A DNA stretch of 7,522 nt, from contig JADHUZ010000058.1 of NCBI GenBank assembly GCA_016784265.1, forward strand, positions 1 through 7,522, in the 5' to 3' direction. Positions within the stretch are counted from its first letter, which is position 1. The number at the start of each line of letters is the position of its first letter. Source of the stretch: Fidelibacterota bacterium (lineage in GTDB: Bacteria; Fidelibacterota; BS150m-G59). The translations under genes were made by a program, and so were the position numbers. Below are positions 4,841 to 7,522 of the stretch, in pieces. The notes beneath the pieces were generated by a model. The model saw only the letters and a program-made list of their open reading frames with translations. It did no database searches and had not been told where the DNA came from.

Positions 4841-6206
4841 CGGGAGTTATTAGTTTTTTAATGTAGTGGTTCAGTGTCGTGCGAGGAATTCCCAACAATT
4901 TTGCCGCCTGTGAACGATTTTGATTCGTCGCTTCCAACGCCTGTTCAACCAACTGATTTTGTGCAATTTGAATTAAATTGGCATTTTCATCGGGATTAAT
5001 ATCAACAGAAAAAAAGGACTTATTCTGTATTGAAACGCTTGACAAATTTGAGCAATCAACCAATTCTAAAGACTCAGATCGACTCAGTAGCATAGAACGC
5101 TCGATGACATTTTTCAACTCTCGAATATTTCCAATCCAAGAATTCGTAACCAAAATTGATTCTGAATACTCGCTGATTTCATTCACATTCTTTCCGAATT
5201 TTCTATTGAAATTTTGTATAAATAGTTTTGCTAAGGGGAGAATATCTTCTTGCCGTTTTCGTAACGGTGGAATTTCAATTTCTGCAACATTTAGTCGATA
5301 AAACAAATCCATTCGAAATTCTTTACGTTCAATCATTTCTGGGAGTTGGCGATTGGTTGCCGCAATAAATCGAACATCGGCTTGCACAGGTTTTACGGCA
5401 CCCACGCGGTAGAATTCGTTATTTTCAAGAATATGTAGGATTTTGGACTGCAAATCCAGATTCAAATCACCAATTTCGTCTAAAAATAGCGTTCCGCCAT
5501 TGGCTTGGTCAATCAATCCCAATTTCCCTTTTGTATTTGCTCCCGTGAATGCACCTTTGGAATAGCCGAACAATTCGCTTTCAATCAATTCGCTCGGAAT
5601 TGCGGCACAGTTCAGCGTGATAAACGGCTGATTGAATCGCTGACTTTTTGAGTGAATATAACGAGCAAGAAGGTTTTTACCAGTGCCAGTTTCGCCGGTG
5701 ATTAATATCGTGGTTTCGACTGCCGCAAAACTATCGCCCAAATTTAAAACATCTTTCATTGCGGGTGATTCTGCGATAATTTGCGGTAATTTTGTGTCTT
5801 GTTGATGCGCAAATTGCAAATGTTCGACTTCTTTTTTTAACCGCAGATTGTCAACTGCACGCTGGACTGTATAGCGTAAAAACGATGCATCTTCTCGTTT
5901 TTCCACAAAATCAAATGCACCAATTTTCATTGCTTTCACAGCGGTTTCTACGCTGCCAAACGCCGTAACCATAATCACCAAAATTTCTGGAAAATTTTCG
6001 CGAATTTCGCACAAAAATGTAATACCATCCGTTTCGCCAAGTTGATAATCGAGCAAAACAATATCAATGATTTCAGATTTCAGAATTTTTCTTGCACTGC
6101 CGACAGTTTGCGCAATTTGGATTGTTTTTTCTTCATTTTCTAAAATTCGTTTCATAGAAGTGCCAACTATTTTTTCGTCGTCAACTATTAAAATATTGAA
6201 TTGCAT
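4833..6206 (-). CDS. sigma-54-dependent response regulator, NtrC family
   Basis: Activator that, once phosphorylated, hydrolyses ATP to open promoters held by sigma-54 RNA polymerase. The 457 aa carry all three standard domains. The receiver (about 3-118) has acidic D9-D10, phospho-acceptor D53 (L-L-D-Y), T81 and K103. The AAA+ domain (about 143-370) has Walker A G-E-T-G-T-G-K-N (171-178), an intact G-A-F-T-G-A sigma-54 contact loop (218-223), Walker B G-G-T-L-F-L-D-E-I-G-D (237-247) and the R-M-D-L-F-Y-R-L region (297-304) with candidate arginine fingers. The C-terminal Fis-type helix-turn-helix is R-S-Q-A-A-K-L-L-G-I-P-R-T-T-L (431-445). The residue after K103 is Arg, not the usual Pro. It starts one base inside the kinase gene's stop (TAATG) behind an AAGGG site, so the kinase upstream is its probable partner. 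Target genes cannot be read from sequence. Confidence 0.96.
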   Translation of the reverse strand: MQFNILIVDDEKIVGTSMKRILENEEKTIQIAQTVGSARKILKSEIIDIVLLDYQLGETDGITFLCEIRENFPEILVIMVTAFGSVETAVKAMKIGAFDFVEKREDASFLRYTVQRAVDNLRLKKEVEHLQFAHQQDTKLPQIIAESPAMKDVLNLGDSFAAVETTILITGETGTGKNLLARYIHSKSQRFNQPFITLNCAAIPSELIESELFGYSKGAFTGANTKGKLGLIDQANGGTLFLDEIGDLNLDLQSKILHILENNEFYRVGAVKPVQADVRFIAATNRQLPEMIERKEFRMDLFYRLNVAEIEIPPLRKRQEDILPLAKLFIQNFNRKFGKNVNEISEYSESILVTNSWIGNIRELKNVIERSMLLSRSESLELVDCSNLSSVSIQNKSFFSVDINPDENANLIQIAQNQLVEQALEATNQNRSQAAKLLGIPRTTLNHYIKKLITPDE

Positions 6207-7522
6207 TATTTTTCCCTTCGCAGATGAATTGTAAATGTAGTCCCAAAATTCTCTTCACTTTTTACATCATATTTTGCATTATGCTGATCCAAAATTCGCT
6301 GAACGATACAAAGCCCAAGTCCTGTGCCACCAGAGGATTTTGAATAAAAGGGATCGAAAATTCGTTCCAAATCTTTTTGCGGAATTCCCTTTCCGGTGTC
6401 CGCTACTTTTATTTTCAAAAATTGGCGTTGCGGCACCACAGAAATCGTCAAAATTCCGTGTGATTCCATTGCATGGAAGGAATTCAAAAATAAATTCAAA
6501 AAAACCTGTTCAATTTTGTGCGGATCGGCTTGAATTTCGTAATCGCCATCGCTGAATTTTGTAACGATTTTCACGGCGGATTTTTCAAATTGTTTGGTTA
6601 CTAACGAGATGCTTTTTTCGATGATTTCCTTCAAATCAACCACGCGAAAATCCACTTCGTGCGGCTTTGCGTAATCGAGAATTGTGGACACGATTTTTTG
6701 AATTCGCTTCAATCCATATTTGAGTTCTGGATAAACCTCTTCAAATGCTTTTTCGTCACAAGATTTTTCTTTCAAATATTCGATATTGTTCGTTAACGAA
6801 AAAAGTGGATTTCTAATTTCATGTGCAATGCCCGACGAAAGTTGCCCCAATGCAAACATTTTTTCGGTTTGGATTGAATATTTTTCAATCATTTTCCGTT
6901 CGGTCAAATCTCGAATATAAGCGAAAGCCAATTTGTTTTTTCCATCCAGCGAAATCCCCTTGATTTTATAAATTTCGACGGGAATTTCGAGTGAATCTTT
7001 TGTAATTAACACGGATTCAAAATATTCAACGTTGGAATCCATGAAGGAGCGTTTTTTTAGTTTTTTCTCATGCGTTCCGAGGAAATGTGAAAGTTTCATT
7101 TTTAGCAGTTCTTCATTCGGATACAAACTCAATTTTTCGAGGATTTTGTTGTTGTCCACGATGTTGTCGGATGAATCTACGATTGCCACGGCTTCTAATG
7201 AGTGGTTGATTAAATTCCGATATTTTTCTTCTGATGTTTTTAATCTGCTTGTGGATTTGAGGATTTTCTTCCTCATCAAGTTGAATGCCCTCGCAAGTTT
7301 TCCAATTTCATCTTTTTGCGTAAAATTTAATTCAAATTCAAAAGTCCCTTCCTGAATTTTTTTCGTGGCATCTTCAATCGTTCGAAGCGGCGAAATGACG
7401 ATGCGTCGAATGGAGAAAAAGATTAAAATGCTCAATCCCAAAATGGAGATAACACCAAAAACAAGAATGAAAACAATGTTTGAGCGTTGAGCACTTCGGT
7501 AGCGATCAACCGACAGCATGAT
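6206..7522 (-). CDS. membrane sensor histidine kinase with HAMP and PAS domains (N-terminus beyond window)
   Basis: Partner kinase of the NtrC-type regulator. The visible 437+ residues, numbered from the ATG at 7519, contain a membrane helix (about 14-36), a HAMP linker (about 38-91, with the D-E-I-G-K-L-A-R-A-F signature), a PAS domain (about 98-210), a HisKA dimerisation domain with phospho-acceptor H233 (G-I-A-H-E-I-R-N-P-L) and an ATPase domain with N-box L-N-L-F-L-N-S (341-347), G1 box D-T-G-K-G-I (374-379), F-box F-D-P-F-Y-S-K and G2 box G-G-T-G-L-G-L (397-403). This is the group of kinases that usually pair with NtrC regulators. The frame is still open at the window edge and the membrane helix comes immediately, without a first transmembrane segment or periplasmic sensor, so the ATG at 7519 is almost certainly internal and the signal-sensing part lies outside. 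The stop overlaps the regulator start by one base. Confidence 0.95.
   Translation of the reverse strand: MMLSVDRYRSAQRSNIVFILVFGVISILGLSILIFFSIRRIVISPLRTIEDATKKIQEGTFEFELNFTQKDEIGKLARAFNLMRKKILKSTSRLKTSEEKYRNLINHSLEAVAIVDSSDNIVDNNKILEKLSLYPNEELLKMKLSHFLGTHEKKLKKRSFMDSNVEYFESVLITKDSLEIPVEIYKIKGISLDGKNKLAFAYIRDLTERKMIEKYSIQTEKMFALGQLSSGIAHEIRNPLFSLTNNIEYLKEKSCDEKAFEEVYPELKYGLKRIQKIVSTILDYAKPHEVDFRVVDLKEIIEKSISLVTKQFEKSAVKIVTKFSDGDYEIQADPHKIEQVFLNLFLNSFHAMESHGILTISVVPQRQFLKIKVADTGKGIPQKDLERIFDPFYSKSSGGTGLGLCIVQRILDQHNAKYDVKSEENFGTTFTIHLRREK

Noticed and set aside
4978..5301. Plus-strand 107-codon frame opposite the NtrC-type regulator
   Set aside because: Shadow frame; the opposite strand encodes conserved AAA+ and linker sequence.
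5346..5360. Sequence resembling a sigma-54 promoter (TGGC ... TTGC)
   Set aside because: The spacing between GG and GC is one base short and it lies inside the regulator's coding sequence on the antisense strand.

Overview
The window looks like ordinary chromosomal DNA from an AT-rich, Gram-negative-type bacterium. It carries eight protein-coding genes, two of them cut by the window edges, plus one short leader reading frame. There is no sign of phage, transposon, CRISPR or rRNA/tRNA. The lineage cannot be fixed. The non-mevalonate enzyme IspG, a two-gene Tat translocase, the polyprenyl sugar-phosphate transferase and the membrane kinase/NtrC-type pair fit many diderm phyla. A promoter-like TAnnTTTG element at 1702-1709 hints at the Bacteroidetes/FCB side, but strong AGGAG-type ribosome binding sites are also used, which is less typical of Bacteroidetes proper. 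An under-described FCB lineage is only a guess.

Left block (minus strand, read from 1596 down to 1): ispG, then a small secreted protein of unknown function, then the first 39 codons of a ComM/YifB-type AAA+ protein that leaves the window. The genes are almost back to back (ribosome site overlapping the previous stop; a 1-nt gap), so they look like one transcript.

Middle block (plus strand, 1742-4259): a 31-codon leader ORF with a near-perfect ribosome site, a membrane polyprenyl-phosphate sugar-1-phosphate transferase that initiates surface polysaccharide synthesis, then tatA (56 aa) and tatC. The 117-145 bp between ispG and this block hold the divergent promoter region.

Right block (minus strand, read from 7522 down to 4256): a membrane sensor histidine kinase (N-terminus outside the window), a sigma-54-dependent NtrC-type response regulator and a MobA-like nucleotidyltransferase. 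They overlap by 1 and 8 nt, so they are probably translationally coupled. The last gene converges on tatC, and the two stop codons share the palindrome TTAA.

Functional reading: MobA finishes the molybdenum cofactor (bis-MGD), and Tat exports folded cofactor-loaded enzymes, so the meeting of tatAC and mobA, with mobA tied to a two-component system, suggests a respiratory or molybdoenzyme theme. This is inference from neighbourhood. No clearly new system is visible. The most interesting local structure is the start of the glycosyltransferase: a strong ribosome site drives a short ORF that contains an in-phase T_TTT_TTT heptamer and ends on top of the downstream ATG.
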